Assembly: GCA_019636815.1 (NCBI GenBank)
Contig: JAHBWT010000033.1
Span: 1 to 41,800, forward strand
From: Nitrospira sp.
GTDB lineage: Bacteria > Nitrospirota > Nitrospiria > Nitrospirales > Nitrospiraceae
Direction of reading: 5' to 3'
DNA: 41,800 nt
Below are positions 8,696 to 18,312 of this stretch, one piece after another. The notes under the pieces are model-generated. The model worked only from the letters and a program-made list of their open reading frames with translations, had not been told where the DNA came from and made no database searches. A program made the position numbers and the translations under genes. Each line of letters opens with the position of its first letter. The first letter of the stretch is position 1.

Positions 8696-10333
8696 ATGAA
8701 AAAAGTAAGTGGGCGCTTGTGGTTGTTGACATTGTTGTTTGTTGCATCGGTGGTCTTTTTTCTACCGTCCTATCAACCGGCATATCAAGCGATGCCGAGT
8801 TGGTTGAGAGAGATGTTGCCGAATAAGGGCATCACGCTGGGACTGGATTTGCAGGGCGGCATTCATATGGTGCTGGAGGTGGATGAGGACCGTGCCGTGG
8901 AGATTGCGGTCGACCGTTCTGTCACGGCTCTCCAGGACCTTGTCGCCGAGAGAAAACTGGCAATTGAATCGACGAAGAGAACGGCGCACGACCAAATCAC
9001 CATTCTGGCGCAGGATGCCGACGCAAAAACGTCGGCCCAAAAGTTGATCGATAACTTCCCCATCTTCGTCGAGAAGGAATCGGCGGGATCAGCCACGACC
9101 GCGGTGTGGGAGTTGCGTGAAGCGGAAACGAAGCGTATTAAGGACTCGGCGATCAACCAGGCTCTGGAAACCATTCGCAACAGGATCGATCAATTCGGCG
9201 TCACCGAACCCATTGTACAACGGCAAGGGCTGAAGCAGATCGTCGTCCAGCTGCCGGGTGTGAAAGACCCAAAGCGTGCCAAAGATCTCATTAAAGAAAC
9301 AGCGTTGCTTGAATTCAAAATGCTGAACGAAGATATCCGACTCGATTTGCCCGCGCGTGTGATGAGAGACAAAGAGGCCGAGGTGCTTCAGGAGTTCGCG
9401 AGCCAACTGTCTGAGGAGGATCAAATCTTGTTCGAGCGAGTGGTCGATAAAGATACCGGCGTCGAATTTCGTATGCCGTATGTGGTCAAAAAGCGGGTCA
9501 TGCTGACCGGTGACGTGTTGAGCGATGCGCGGGTGGCCATCGGGCAGTTCAACGATCCGTATGTGTCCATCGAATTTGACTCCAAAGGTGGGCAGGAATT
9601 CGAACGGATTACAGGGGAGAATGTCAAGAAACGCATGGCGGTGGTGCTCGACAACATCATCTACTCGGCACCGGTCATCCAGGAGCGAATTTCGGGAGGG
9701 CGCGCTCAGATTACCGGGACCTTCTCCACGCAGGAGGCCAATGATTTGGCGATTGTTCTGCGGGCCGGAGCTCTCCCGGCGCCGCTCAAGATCGTGCAGG
9801 ATCTTACCGTCGGTCCATCCCTCGGCCAAGATTCCATCGATAAAGGGATCAGAGCTACCCTCATTGCCGGGGGAGTGGTAGTGATCTTCATGATCGTGTA
9901 TTACCGTCTGTCCGGGCTGATCGCGGACTTTGCCCTGGTGTTGAACCTGGTGTGTCTGATGGGCGCACTGTCCGCCTTGACCGCCACGTTGACCTTGCCG
10001 GGGATTGCCGGCATCGTCCTGACGATAGGAATGGGTGTCGATTCGAACGTTTTGATTTTTGAGAGGATTCGAGAAGAACTGCGCGGGGGGAAGGCTGTCC
10101 GGTCCGCCATTGATGCGGGGTATGACAAAGCGTTACTGACGATCGTCGACTCGCACGTCACGACTCTGATCACCGGGGTTGCCCTCTTTCTCTTTGGGAC
10201 CGGACCGATCAAGGGTTTTGCCGTGACGCTGTGCCTTGGTATTGCCATTAATCTCTTCACGGCGTTGGTCGGGACGAAAGTGGTGTTTGATTTGTTATAC
10301 CAGCGGAAAAAAGTCGAGGCGCTGAGCATTTAA
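8696..10333 (+). CDS. secD: protein translocase subunit SecD
   Basis: The 545-residue inner-membrane protein uses the proton gradient with SecF to pull secreted proteins to the periplasmic side. An N-terminal helix is followed by the LGLDLQGG motif, a long periplasmic P1 domain (roughly residues 50-360) and five C-terminal helices with the GMGVDSNVLIFERIREE signature in helix TM4. Length is typical of a separate SecD rather than a SecDF fusion. It lies between yajC and secF on the same strand. Confidence 0.97.
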   Translation: MKKVSGRLWLLTLLFVASVVFFLPSYQPAYQAMPSWLREMLPNKGITLGLDLQGGIHMVLEVDEDRAVEIAVDRSVTALQDLVAERKLAIESTKRTAHDQITILAQDADAKTSAQKLIDNFPIFVEKESAGSATTAVWELREAETKRIKDSAINQALETIRNRIDQFGVTEPIVQRQGLKQIVVQLPGVKDPKRAKDLIKETALLEFKMLNEDIRLDLPARVMRDKEAEVLQEFASQLSEEDQILFERVVDKDTGVEFRMPYVVKKRVMLTGDVLSDARVAIGQFNDPYVSIEFDSKGGQEFERITGENVKKRMAVVLDNIIYSAPVIQERISGGRAQITGTFSTQEANDLAIVLRAGALPAPLKIVQDLTVGPSLGQDSIDKGIRATLIAGGVVVIFMIVYYRLSGLIADFALVLNLVCLMGALSALTATLTLPGIAGIVLTIGMGVDSNVLIFERIREELRGGKAVRSAIDAGYDKALLTIVDSHVTTLITGVALFLFGTGPIKGFAVTLCLGIAINLFTALVGTKVVFDLLYQRKKVEALSI

Positions 10334-10394
10334 CCATGAAGCCGTCAGTCAGGAGCCTGGAGGGAGAGGCCAGGATCATGAAAAGGGAGCGCAT

Positions 10395-11312
10395 ATGTTA
10401 GAGATTCTGGGAAAGACCAACATTGACTTCATGGGCAAGCGCAAGCTCGCATTTCTGCTTTCGGGGATGATGGTCTTACTCGGGCTTATCGGGCTGGTCC
10501 AGATTGCGCGGGGTGCTGCCAATCTTGGCATCGACTTTGCCGGGGGAACGGCGGTCCAGCTCAAGTTCGAGCAGCCGGTCCGGATCGATGAAGCCCGTAA
10601 AGCGTTGGAGACAAACGGCCTCGTCGATGCGGAGTTGCAGGAATTTGGACAGGACAACAAGCTCCTTGTCCGAGTGAAGACTTCCACGACGATCGAAGAG
10701 AAGATAGCGGAACGGGTAATGGGAATCTTTACCAAAGAGTTTCCGAGTAACGAATTCGTGGTCGACTCGACGACCGAAATCGGGCCGACCATCGGCAAAA
10801 AACTTCAACAAGATGCGCTCGTGGCCGTCGTCATTTCGTTCGCAGGCATTATCCTGTACATAGCGGCTCGATTCGAACTCCGATTCGGTGTCGCAGCCGC
10901 GTTGGCGACGTTTCATGACGTCCTGGCCGTGATCGGAACCTTCTATATCTTAGACAAAGAAATCACTCTCCTCGTCGTAACGGCGCTCTTGACACTGGCC
11001 GGATATTCCTTGACCGACACGGTCGTTGTGTTCGATCGGATCAGAGAGAATCTGAAGTTGCGGCGTCGAGAAAGCGAAGAAGCAACGATCAACACCGCCA
11101 TCAATCAGGTCCTGAGCCGCACGATCGTCACCAGTTTGACCGTTGTGCTCGTCCTCGTTCCACTGACCCTGGCGGGCGGAGAAGTCCTGCACGATTTCTC
11201 ATTGGCGCTGCTTTGGGGCGTGATCGTCGGCACCTTTTCATCCGTGTTCGTCGCCAGCCCACTCCTGCTTTTGTGGCCCGGAACGTCGGGTCGACTCTTG
11301 AAACGCGGCTGA
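10395..11312 (+). CDS. secF: protein translocase subunit SecF
   Basis: The 305-residue partner of SecD has an N-terminal helix, the LGIDFAGGTAVQL motif, a short periplasmic domain, then five helices with the SLTDTVVVFDRIRENL signature. The ATG at 10395 follows GGGAG at a normal distance. It is the last gene of the tgt-yajC-secDF run; 147 bp with no recognisable gene separate it from the sensor kinase gene. Confidence 0.97.
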   Translation: MLEILGKTNIDFMGKRKLAFLLSGMMVLLGLIGLVQIARGAANLGIDFAGGTAVQLKFEQPVRIDEARKALETNGLVDAELQEFGQDNKLLVRVKTSTTIEEKIAERVMGIFTKEFPSNEFVVDSTTEIGPTIGKKLQQDALVAVVISFAGIILYIAARFELRFGVAAALATFHDVLAVIGTFYILDKEITLLVVTALLTLAGYSLTDTVVVFDRIRENLKLRRRESEEATINTAINQVLSRTIVTSLTVVLVLVPLTLAGGEVLHDFSLALLWGVIVGTFSSVFVASPLLLLWPGTSGRLLKRG

Positions 11313-11459
11313 GCGAATGATGGAATGAGATGTCGTGTGTCGCTCGTCTGTCTCGTGTTGTCGGTGCTGAGCGGTGCTTAGAGCCCGCCTTCATCGTCGC
11401 TCGATACGCAAACGCGTTCTCGCAATGAAATACCGTTCCCGTGTTTCTGTGGTGTAGCC

Positions 11460-14400
11460 ATGGCACTCTGGAGCCGGTCTCACAGCCTCCAGCAGAAGAT
11501 CATCGCGGCGATCGTGATGGTCGGTCTCCTGCCGCTCGTCCTCCTCTTGGTTCTGATCTATGTAGAAGAACGACGCGCCTTACGTGAGTCCACAGGGGCA
11601 AATTTCAAGGAGGCGGCTGTCGAAGCAGCTCGTCGGATCGAATCGCACGTGAGCCGAAGTATGAACGAGGCTCAGCAGCTCGCGACCACGCCCTTTCTCC
11701 GAACCGCCGTCTCGGAAGCCAACCGCACCTATGAAGGCAAAGACGCACGGAGGATTTCGGAAATCATCCATGATTGGCAACAGCGATGGAAGCAACGGGA
11801 TAAGCGAAGCGAGTTTCCGCTCTTTGTCAACCAAATCGTGACCAATTACTTGATTCGGTGGCACGAGATTCGAAAGTCGGATTATGTCGGTATATTGATC
11901 ACCGACGGGCAGGGAGCCTTGGTCGTCAGTTCCATTCCGCAGGTGGAATACTCCTATGCGAAAACCGCGTGGTGGCAAGCGGTGGTTAAAGAGGGGAGTC
12001 GACAACCTTTCGTGAGTGAAATCGCTTTCGATCCGGCCTTTGGGACTCACGTCGTCGTGGTGGCGGCGCCGATTTTCGATGATCAACGTAGTGCCGTGAT
12101 CGGGGCTGTGACCGTTCTGCTTAGACGCGACACGTTGTTTCAGTCCATTACGGAGGGCTTGTTCGGTGCGACGGGTCATGCCATTCTGTTCGCCTCGGAC
12201 GGGGGAGTGGTGATTTGCCCAGTCCTTGGACCTGAAGCCCATTCCGTCGGTTCCGAACTATTCACCGCGCTGGAGGCATTGAAACCCGGATGGGCAGTCG
12301 TGGACGACGATTCGCATGGTCATGAGCAAGCGTTGATTGGGTATGCGTCGGTTCGGTTCGCCGATCGCCTTGCGAGCGGCAGTCTGGGTGGAAAACGCTG
12401 GATCACAGTCGTGCGTCAGGAGCCCAGCGAAACCTTTGCTCCGCTGGATGAGTTGATGATCAAGATTGTGGTTTTTGGTGTGGCGGTGTTGATCGGGCTT
12501 GGAGCGATCGGAACCCTCACTGCTCGCCGGATCGCGAAGCCCATTCGTTTGCTGCAAGATGGGGTTCAGCAGATCGGGAGCGGTCGCTTGGAACAGCGGT
12601 TAGACTTAAGAACCGGCGATGAGATCGAACGACTCGCCATTGCCTTCAATCGAATGGCCTCCAATCTACAACGCTCGTTCGGCCAGCTGGAACAGCGAGT
12701 GACAGAGGTTCGGCAATTGGAGGAGAAATATCGTGATCTGATCGAACATGCTCCCGAAATGATCTGCCAATTGGATCGAGGCGGTCGGCTCGTTCATGTC
12801 AATAAAACCGGCCTCGACAAACTTGGATATGCGCATGATGAAATCTTGGGTATGAAACTATGGGACATCGTTCCCGACGGGCAGGAATCGAAGGTCTTGC
12901 ATTATCTTGAACAGCTTGTCAGGCGCGGGCAGAGCTCAATTGAGACGGTGTTGCTGGCGAAGGATGGTCGTCATATCGAGGTAGAGATTCATGCGACGGC
13001 ACTGATCGATCACGATCGAGGGGGGTTGGTGCACTCGCGCGCCTTTGTCCGAGACGTGACCGAACGGCGTCGTTTGGAGCAGCAGCTGCAGCGGTACACG
13101 GCAGGATTAGAACAGGCGATTTCCGAACGCACGAAGGAGTTGACTGCTTCACAGGCGCGCTACAAAGCCTTGTTCGATTTCGTGGCTGATTCCGTCTTCA
13201 TGGTGAAGCCAACCGGGACGGTCGTCGCCGTGAATCAGCGGGAAGCGCAAGTGCTGGGCTATGTTGAATCGGATGTCATCGGAACCAATATCCTCGAGAT
13301 CATTCCCAGGGAGTACCATCAGACCTTTACAAGTTGGTTGTGTGATGTCAGCTCGGAAGAGCGGCGGGTTCCCACGCAGGAAATCACCGTATACCACGCG
13401 GATCGGCACGAGATGGCGGTGGAAATGGACTTGATTCGGGTGAGTGAAACCGATCCGTTGCTCGTGATGGTGCAGCTTCGCGATATTACCGATCGGAAAA
13501 AGCTTCAGCGCCAGTTGCAATCGTACCGCGAAGATCTCGAATTGAAAGTGCGGGAACGCACGAGAGAAATCGAAGAAACCAAACAGTATCTCGAAAATCT
13601 GCTCGAGAATGCCAATGACGTCATCTATATCCTCGATCTGGACCAACACTTTACCTATGTCAATAGCAAGGTCAATGCGTGGGGCTATCGTAAAGATGAT
13701 TTGGTAGGGCGCCCGTATCTCTCGCTCCTGTCTCGGCGCCACCGAGGACGTCGCCTGAAGAACACTTTGGATATTGGCGCCAAGCAGGTCTATGAAGTCG
13801 AGGTTATGACACGGCTGGGCGAACCGCGCGCCGTTATGGTCAGCGTGTCTCCTCTGCACGGGGTCGACGGCGAGATCCTTGGGGTGCTTGGCATCGCGCG
13901 TGATATGACGGAGACCAAGAAGCTGGAGCGACAAATTCGAAATGCTGAAAAACTGGCGTCCATTGGGAAGCTCGCTGCGGGTGTGGCGCATGAAATTAAT
14001 AACCCTCTCGGAGGGATCCTGAATTGTCTCTATAACCTTCGAAAGGGAACTCTGTCGGCGGCGCGCCAAGAGGAATATTGGGCCTCCATGGAGTCCGGCG
14101 TCCGGCGTGTTCAGAAGATCGTTCGGCAGTTGCTGGATTTTTCGCAACAACACGAACCAGAGTTCAGCCCGGGTGATATCAATCGCATTGTGGAGCAGGT
14201 GCTGGTGCTGACGACCCATCTCTTCGCTCCGAATCGAATCTGCTTGGAAGTGTTTCCAGGGCACGACTTGCCGAGTGTCATGGTTGATCGGCACATGATC
14301 GAACAGGTTTTGATGAACCTCATTTTGAACGCCGTGCAGGCTATGAAAAAGGGAGGAACGTTGACGATCCGGACATCCGTGCTTGAAGGAGTGTGCCGTG

Positions 14401-14639
14401 TGGATGTGACGGACACAGGATCGGGGATTCCTGCATCAGTGCTCCCGCGCGTCTTCGATCCCTTCTTTACGACCAAAGGGGAGGGAGAGGGGACGGGGCT
14501 CGGCCTGTCGGTAAATCTTGGTATCATGGAGCGTCATGGAGGAAAAATCCTAGTCGAGAGTGAGGTCGGCAAAGGAACGAGGTTCACGCTTTGCTTGCCG
14601 GTGTCTCGAGTGCGCGCCCTGGCAGAGAAGGAAGCATGA
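11460..14639 (+). CDS. multi-PAS sensor histidine kinase
   Basis: The 1059-residue inner-membrane kinase has a first helix at about residues 14-32, a periplasmic sensor region of about 300 residues resembling a Cache domain, a second helix near 335-357, a HAMP segment, and three PAS domains, each with a family-like opening (EKYRDLIEHAP, ARYKALFDFVA, QYLENLLENAN). A HisKA domain follows with phosphoacceptor H844 in GVAHEINNP, then an HATPase domain with N-box (LILNAVQAMKKGG), G1 (DTGSGIP), F-box (FDPFFTTK) and G2 (GTGLGLS). The class resembles NtrB/AtoS-type partners of sigma-54 activators. Its stop overlaps the start of the downstream regulator by four bases (ATGA), so the two are translationally coupled. 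The ligand is not known. Confidence 0.94.
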   Translation: MALWSRSHSLQQKIIAAIVMVGLLPLVLLLVLIYVEERRALRESTGANFKEAAVEAARRIESHVSRSMNEAQQLATTPFLRTAVSEANRTYEGKDARRISEIIHDWQQRWKQRDKRSEFPLFVNQIVTNYLIRWHEIRKSDYVGILITDGQGALVVSSIPQVEYSYAKTAWWQAVVKEGSRQPFVSEIAFDPAFGTHVVVVAAPIFDDQRSAVIGAVTVLLRRDTLFQSITEGLFGATGHAILFASDGGVVICPVLGPEAHSVGSELFTALEALKPGWAVVDDDSHGHEQALIGYASVRFADRLASGSLGGKRWITVVRQEPSETFAPLDELMIKIVVFGVAVLIGLGAIGTLTARRIAKPIRLLQDGVQQIGSGRLEQRLDLRTGDEIERLAIAFNRMASNLQRSFGQLEQRVTEVRQLEEKYRDLIEHAPEMICQLDRGGRLVHVNKTGLDKLGYAHDEILGMKLWDIVPDGQESKVLHYLEQLVRRGQSSIETVLLAKDGRHIEVEIHATALIDHDRGGLVHSRAFVRDVTERRRLEQQLQRYTAGLEQAISERTKELTASQARYKALFDFVADSVFMVKPTGTVVAVNQREAQVLGYVESDVIGTNILEIIPREYHQTFTSWLCDVSSEERRVPTQEITVYHADRHEMAVEMDLIRVSETDPLLVMVQLRDITDRKKLQRQLQSYREDLELKVRERTREIEETKQYLENLLENANDVIYILDLDQHFTYVNSKVNAWGYRKDDLVGRPYLSLLSRRHRGRRLKNTLDIGAKQVYEVEVMTRLGEPRAVMVSVSPLHGVDGEILGVLGIARDMTETKKLERQIRNAEKLASIGKLAAGVAHEINNPLGGILNCLYNLRKGTLSAARQEEYWASMESGVRRVQKIVRQLLDFSQQHEPEFSPGDINRIVEQVLVLTTHLFAPNRICLEVFPGHDLPSVMVDRHMIEQVLMNLILNAVQAMKKGGTLTIRTSVLEGVCRVDVTDTGSGIPASVLPRVFDPFFTTKGEGEGTGLGLSVNLGIMERHGGKILVESEVGKGTRFTLCLPVSRVRALAEKEA

Positions 14640-16081
14640 AGGGGTTGAGCATTTTGCTGGTGGACGATGAGCCGTTGATGCGCTTATCGATAATGGATGC
14701 TTTGGAGGCCGTCGGCTGCAACGTCCATGCGGCATCGACAGGTACGGAAGGGATTGAAGCGCTTCGCGCGAAAGCGTTTGATGTGGTGATTACCGACCTC
14801 CGGTTGCCGGGCGCGGATGGGCTAGCGGTGCTCAAGACGGTCAAAGAAAAGGATCCGCTGACAGAGGTGCTCGTCATTACCGCTCATGGCTCTGTAGAAA
14901 CAGCCGTGGGGGCCATGAAGCTGGGGGCCTTCGATTACGTGACGAAACCCTTTCAGATGGACGAATTGCTGTTGATCGTCGAGCGGGTCGGCGCTGTGAT
15001 TGCCTTGCGCCGAGAGAATCAGGATCTCAAACGTCAACTCGAAGATAAGTTTTGTTTCAATGGCATCTTAGGGGTCAACAGTCGCATGCGGGCCGTCCTT
15101 GAGAAGATCAAGTTGGTAGCCGAGACCGACTCGACGGTGCTGATCGTCGGTGAGAGCGGGACCGGTAAGGAACTTGTCGCGAACGCGTTGCATCAGAACA
15201 GTTCTCGTCGGGGGTATCCGTTGATCAAAGTGAGCTGTGCCGCCTTGCCGGAGGCGCTACTGGAGGCCGAACTCTTCGGCCATGAGAGGGGTGCGTTCAC
15301 AGGCGCACTGCGCCAACGGCGAGGCCGGTTCGAAATGGCCAACCGAGGGACTCTATTCCTTGACGAGATCGGCGAAATCTCGCCTGTCGTGCAGGTGAAA
15401 CTCTTGCGCGTGCTTCAGGAACGGACTTTTGAACGAGTCGGGAGCAATGAGACGATTGAAGCGGACGTGCGACTTGTGTGCGCCACGCAAAAAGACCTGC
15501 GCAAAGAAGTGGCGCAGGGTCGGTTCCGAGAAGATCTCTTTTATCGCCTCAACGTCGTGCCTATCGTGGTCCCACCGCTCAGGCAACGGCAGGAAGACAT
15601 CATGGTCATCGCCCAACATGTACTGGAAACGTGCTCGGAGAAGCTGAACAAGCCTCTGCGTGGGTTTTCGCAGCCGGCCCGTGAACTGTTGCTTCGCTAT
15701 TCGTACCCTGGAAATGTGCGGGAGCTGGAGAATATGGTTGAACGAGCCGTGGCGCTGAGCCGCGATCGAGCGACAGTGCAGCCGGCAGATCTGTGTGGTT
15801 TCCAATCCTGTCCCTATCTGGGCGGGGCGCCGCAGGAATCCTGCGGCTTTTGCAGCGAAGGCTTAACCGGAAGTCAAAAGAAAAGGGATGCGGCCCTGAC
15901 TTCGCTTGCCGCGGCGCGGGAAGGGTTCGAGAAGGACTACATCATCTCTGTGCTGGAGCGAGTCGAAGGGAGTCGCACGACCGCATCGAAGGTCTTGGGG
16001 TTGTCCAGAAAAGCTCTTTGGGAAAAGTGCAAACGCTACGGTATTCCATCGGCTCACAGTGACGGCGAAGAGGAGACGTAA
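14636..16081 (+). CDS. NtrC-family sigma-54-dependent response regulator
   Basis: The 481-residue regulator has a receiver domain with acidic pocket (VDDEP), phosphoacceptor D54 and conserved Lys in TKPFQ. Its AAA+ domain has Walker A GESGTGKE, the sigma-54-contacting GAFTGA loop and Walker B LFLDEIGEI. A C-terminal Fis-type helix-turn-helix ends in SRKALWEKCKRYGI. The ATG at 14636, overlapping the kinase stop, is chosen because the receiver begins directly there; an in-frame upstream start at 14591 would add an unrelated 15-residue tail. A linker between the ATPase and DNA-binding domains carries four cysteines (387, 392, 403, 406), which is unusual. It should activate sigma-54 promoters; targets are not identifiable here. 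Confidence 0.95.
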   Translation: MKGLSILLVDDEPLMRLSIMDALEAVGCNVHAASTGTEGIEALRAKAFDVVITDLRLPGADGLAVLKTVKEKDPLTEVLVITAHGSVETAVGAMKLGAFDYVTKPFQMDELLLIVERVGAVIALRRENQDLKRQLEDKFCFNGILGVNSRMRAVLEKIKLVAETDSTVLIVGESGTGKELVANALHQNSSRRGYPLIKVSCAALPEALLEAELFGHERGAFTGALRQRRGRFEMANRGTLFLDEIGEISPVVQVKLLRVLQERTFERVGSNETIEADVRLVCATQKDLRKEVAQGRFREDLFYRLNVVPIVVPPLRQRQEDIMVIAQHVLETCSEKLNKPLRGFSQPARELLLRYSYPGNVRELENMVERAVALSRDRATVQPADLCGFQSCPYLGGAPQESCGFCSEGLTGSQKKRDAALTSLAAAREGFEKDYIISVLERVEGSRTTASKVLGLSRKALWEKCKRYGIPSAHSDGEEET

Positions 16082-16153
16082 CGGTGGTCCGATGAGGAAG
16101 CAGGGTTACGGTGTTACGCTATTTCATTTTTGATTTGTAGGAGGATTGTGACG

Positions 16154-16561
16154 ATGAATGTGTGGAACCGAATCATCGCTATCTCATTGGGGATTGTTCT
16201 TTGTCTCGGAGTTGTTCACGCCGCCGAACCGGCCGAAGTGGAACGGTTCGTCAACGCAAGAATCGAGATCGGTGAAATGATGACGAATTATTTCAAGGGT
16301 GGGTCGGGTTACGGTGACGGCCAGCGTCCGTCACAAGAACAAATGCGCCAAATGGGCGCGGATATCAACGCGAAGCTCACAGCGCTCTTGGCGAAACATG
16401 ATCTGACCCTCGAGGAATATCGCCAACGCAGTCCGGACGTCTTTGCGGATGATGCGGCGGTCAAGCAGTATCTTGCTGAGCATCCAGACCTCAAACAACG
16501 CTACGAAGCTCTCCCTCTTGACCGGATGGGGCGTGGTGGGAGTACAGGGCGGGGATATTAG
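16154..16561 (+). CDS. small secreted protein of unknown function
   Basis: The 135-residue product has a Sec signal peptide (hydrophobic IIAISLGIVLCLGVV, probable cleavage after VHAA). A mainly helical, charged mature region follows, and the tail is Gly-rich (GRGGSTGRGY). I do not recognise the family. The ATG at 16154 is favoured over an earlier in-frame start at 16130 because an AGGAGG ribosome site lies eight bases upstream. It lies 72 bp after the sigma-54 activator. Confidence 0.8.
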   Translation: MNVWNRIIAISLGIVLCLGVVHAAEPAEVERFVNARIEIGEMMTNYFKGGSGYGDGQRPSQEQMRQMGADINAKLTALLAKHDLTLEEYRQRSPDVFADDAAVKQYLAEHPDLKQRYEALPLDRMGRGGSTGRGY

Positions 16562-16636
16562 GCCGATCGACTACTGTGTGAGCGCGATATTTCTGTAGGT
16601 TCTCCAGTAGGTGTATGGTCTCAAAGGCGGTTGCTC

Positions 16637-17608
16637 ATGGAATATAGACATCTTGGGCGGTCGGGAGTAAGGGTCAGTCGCTTCTGCCTCGGGACCATGA
16701 ATTTTGGGCCGCACACGACCGAGCCTGATAGCTTCGCCATGATGGACCGCGCCTTGGAGCTCGGCATCAACTTTTTCGATACCGCCAATGTGTATGGCTG
16801 GAAACTCGGTGAGGGATGGACGGAGCAGATTATCGGTCGGTGGTTCGCGCAAGGCGGAGGTCGCCGAGACAAGGTGGTGCTAGCCACCAAGGTGTACGGC
16901 CGGATGGGCGAGTGGCCGAATCAGTCTCGCCTCTCGGCCGTCCATATCAAACGCGCCTGTGAGGAAAGTCTTCGTCGGCTGCGGACAGACTGGATCGACG
17001 TGTATCAAATGCATCATGTGGACCGAGGTACGCCATGGGAAGAAATCTGGCAAGCGATGGAACAGTTAGTCAGAGAAGGAAAAGTTGTGTATGTCGGCAG
17101 CAGTAATTTCGCCGGATGGCATGTGGCTCAAGCTCAGGAGGCCGCGCGCAACCGGAACTTCTTGGGGTTGGTGTCGGAGCAGAGTCTCTATAATCTGGTC
17201 GATCGGATGATTGAGCTGGAAGTCATCCCTGCCTGTGAGGCTTATGGTATTGGTCTCATCCCATGGAGTCCACTGGGGCGTGGGTTGCTGGCTGGGGTTT
17301 TGCCATCTGCGGACAAGGGGCGTCGAGCGGATGCGGAGTTAAAACAGGAGGCGGCCAAGTCTCGTCCCGCACTCGAAGCCTATGAAGCGTTGTGTAAACG
17401 GATGGGTGAGCAGCCGGCCGATGTTGCGCTGGCTTGGCTCCTGCATCAACCAGTGGTCACCTCCCCGATCATCGGCCCTCGTACCATGGAACAACTTGAC
17501 GGGGCCATGCGGGCCCTGAGTCTTTCGCTAGGCGGCGACATTCTGAAACAACTGGACGAAATTTTTCCTGGACCGGGTGGCGCTGCACCTGAGGCCTACG
17601 CCTGGTAG
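16637..17608 (+). CDS. aldo/keto reductase
   Basis: The 323-residue NADPH-dependent TIM-barrel oxidoreductase shows the catalytic tetrad: Asp and Tyr in FFDTANVYG, Lys in VVLATKVYG and His in YQMHHVD. Cofactor-binding GSSNFAGW and the IPWSPLGRGLLAG segment are typical of the YajO/Tas-like branch. The substrate cannot be deduced. The ATG at 16637 is chosen because AGGCGG lies at a suitable distance; a TTG two codons earlier is less likely. A gene-free region of about 700 bp follows. Confidence 0.93.
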   Translation: MEYRHLGRSGVRVSRFCLGTMNFGPHTTEPDSFAMMDRALELGINFFDTANVYGWKLGEGWTEQIIGRWFAQGGGRRDKVVLATKVYGRMGEWPNQSRLSAVHIKRACEESLRRLRTDWIDVYQMHHVDRGTPWEEIWQAMEQLVREGKVVYVGSSNFAGWHVAQAQEAARNRNFLGLVSEQSLYNLVDRMIELEVIPACEAYGIGLIPWSPLGRGLLAGVLPSADKGRRADAELKQEAAKSRPALEAYEALCKRMGEQPADVALAWLLHQPVVTSPIIGPRTMEQLDGAMRALSLSLGGDILKQLDEIFPGPGGAAPEAYAW

Positions 17609-18312
17609 TCCGTTCGTTGATTCCAGACCCCCCTTCGTCACGCTTCTCTGTTTGAAGCACCCCTAAATGTCATGTGAAATACGGGCTCGAATGAGTTCAT
17701 TACGATCTCAGTGGCCGTTTGTCTTGCCCATGCGATCCCATATGGGATAGGTGGCTTGCCATTTGGCCCTGCGGTCGAGGCGTTAGTCTCTGGAGCTTTT
17801 TCGTGGTTAATGGAGTCTTATTTTTGATTCATAGCTCTTGACAGTTGCGAAACTCCGCTCCTAATGCTTGGAACCGTCATCCACAGGAATTTCTTATACC
17901 TGTGGATAGTAATCAGAATGATGGGTTTACGGAAGTCTTCAAAACGAAGCCCCCGTTGTGATAAGGGATATTCCTAGGAATATGCAAGAAAGTATTGAAC
18001 TTGTGATCATACTACTATTAGTTGTGGTTCAGCTCAGATGAAGCGGATGCCTAAAAAATAGGCAGTTTGATAAATAAACACGTCAAGGTGCATGCTTGCA
18101 TCAAAATGACGATCTATTCACAAGGTTATCCACAGAAGATGTGGAGCAAAAATTTTCATGCCAACCCCTCTCTTTATTTCTTGTAGGCCGTCAAAATTTG
18201 ATACCTCTTGCAATACGTATCAATCCTGAGAGGGAGAAGGAGAAAAATGGTCTATCGCTGAAGGGCGAGATGAGTAGGGGCGCAGGCGTAATTCAGGTGA
18301 AGAAAGCAGTCG
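17609..18312 (+). other. gene-free region of about 700 bp, relatively A+T-rich with palindromes
   Basis: No convincing gene is seen. Short open frames here lack homology-like features and ribosome sites. The stretch contains a 14-bp palindrome at 17735-17748 (ATCCCATATGGGAT), a 16-bp palindrome at 17968-17983 (ATATTCCTAGGAATAT), an A/T-rich tract near 18050-18080, and DnaA-box-like sites listed separately. Its function is open: origin-like, DnaA-titrating or simply regulatory DNA. Confidence 0.6.
17877..18134. promoter_or_regulatory. cluster of four DnaA-box-like sites
   Basis: A perfect consensus DnaA box, TTATCCACA, is at 18126-18134. Three 8-of-9 matches lie nearby: TCATCCACA at 17877-17885, CTATCCACA on the minus strand at 17901-17909, and CTATTCACA at 18114-18122. 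The last is tandem with the perfect box, 12 bp start to start. The first two sit in a 9-bp inverted repeat (17879-17887 with 17899-17907). The site matches are read directly; DnaA binding is inference. Confidence 0.4.

Noticed and set aside
9089-9829. 246-codon minus-strand open frame opposite secD.
   Set aside because: It is a shadow of the highly conserved secD gene with no protein features of its own.
13149-14294. 381-codon minus-strand open frame opposite the sensor kinase.
   Set aside because: It lies wholly opposite well-conserved PAS and HisKA coding sequence and reads as a low-information shadow.
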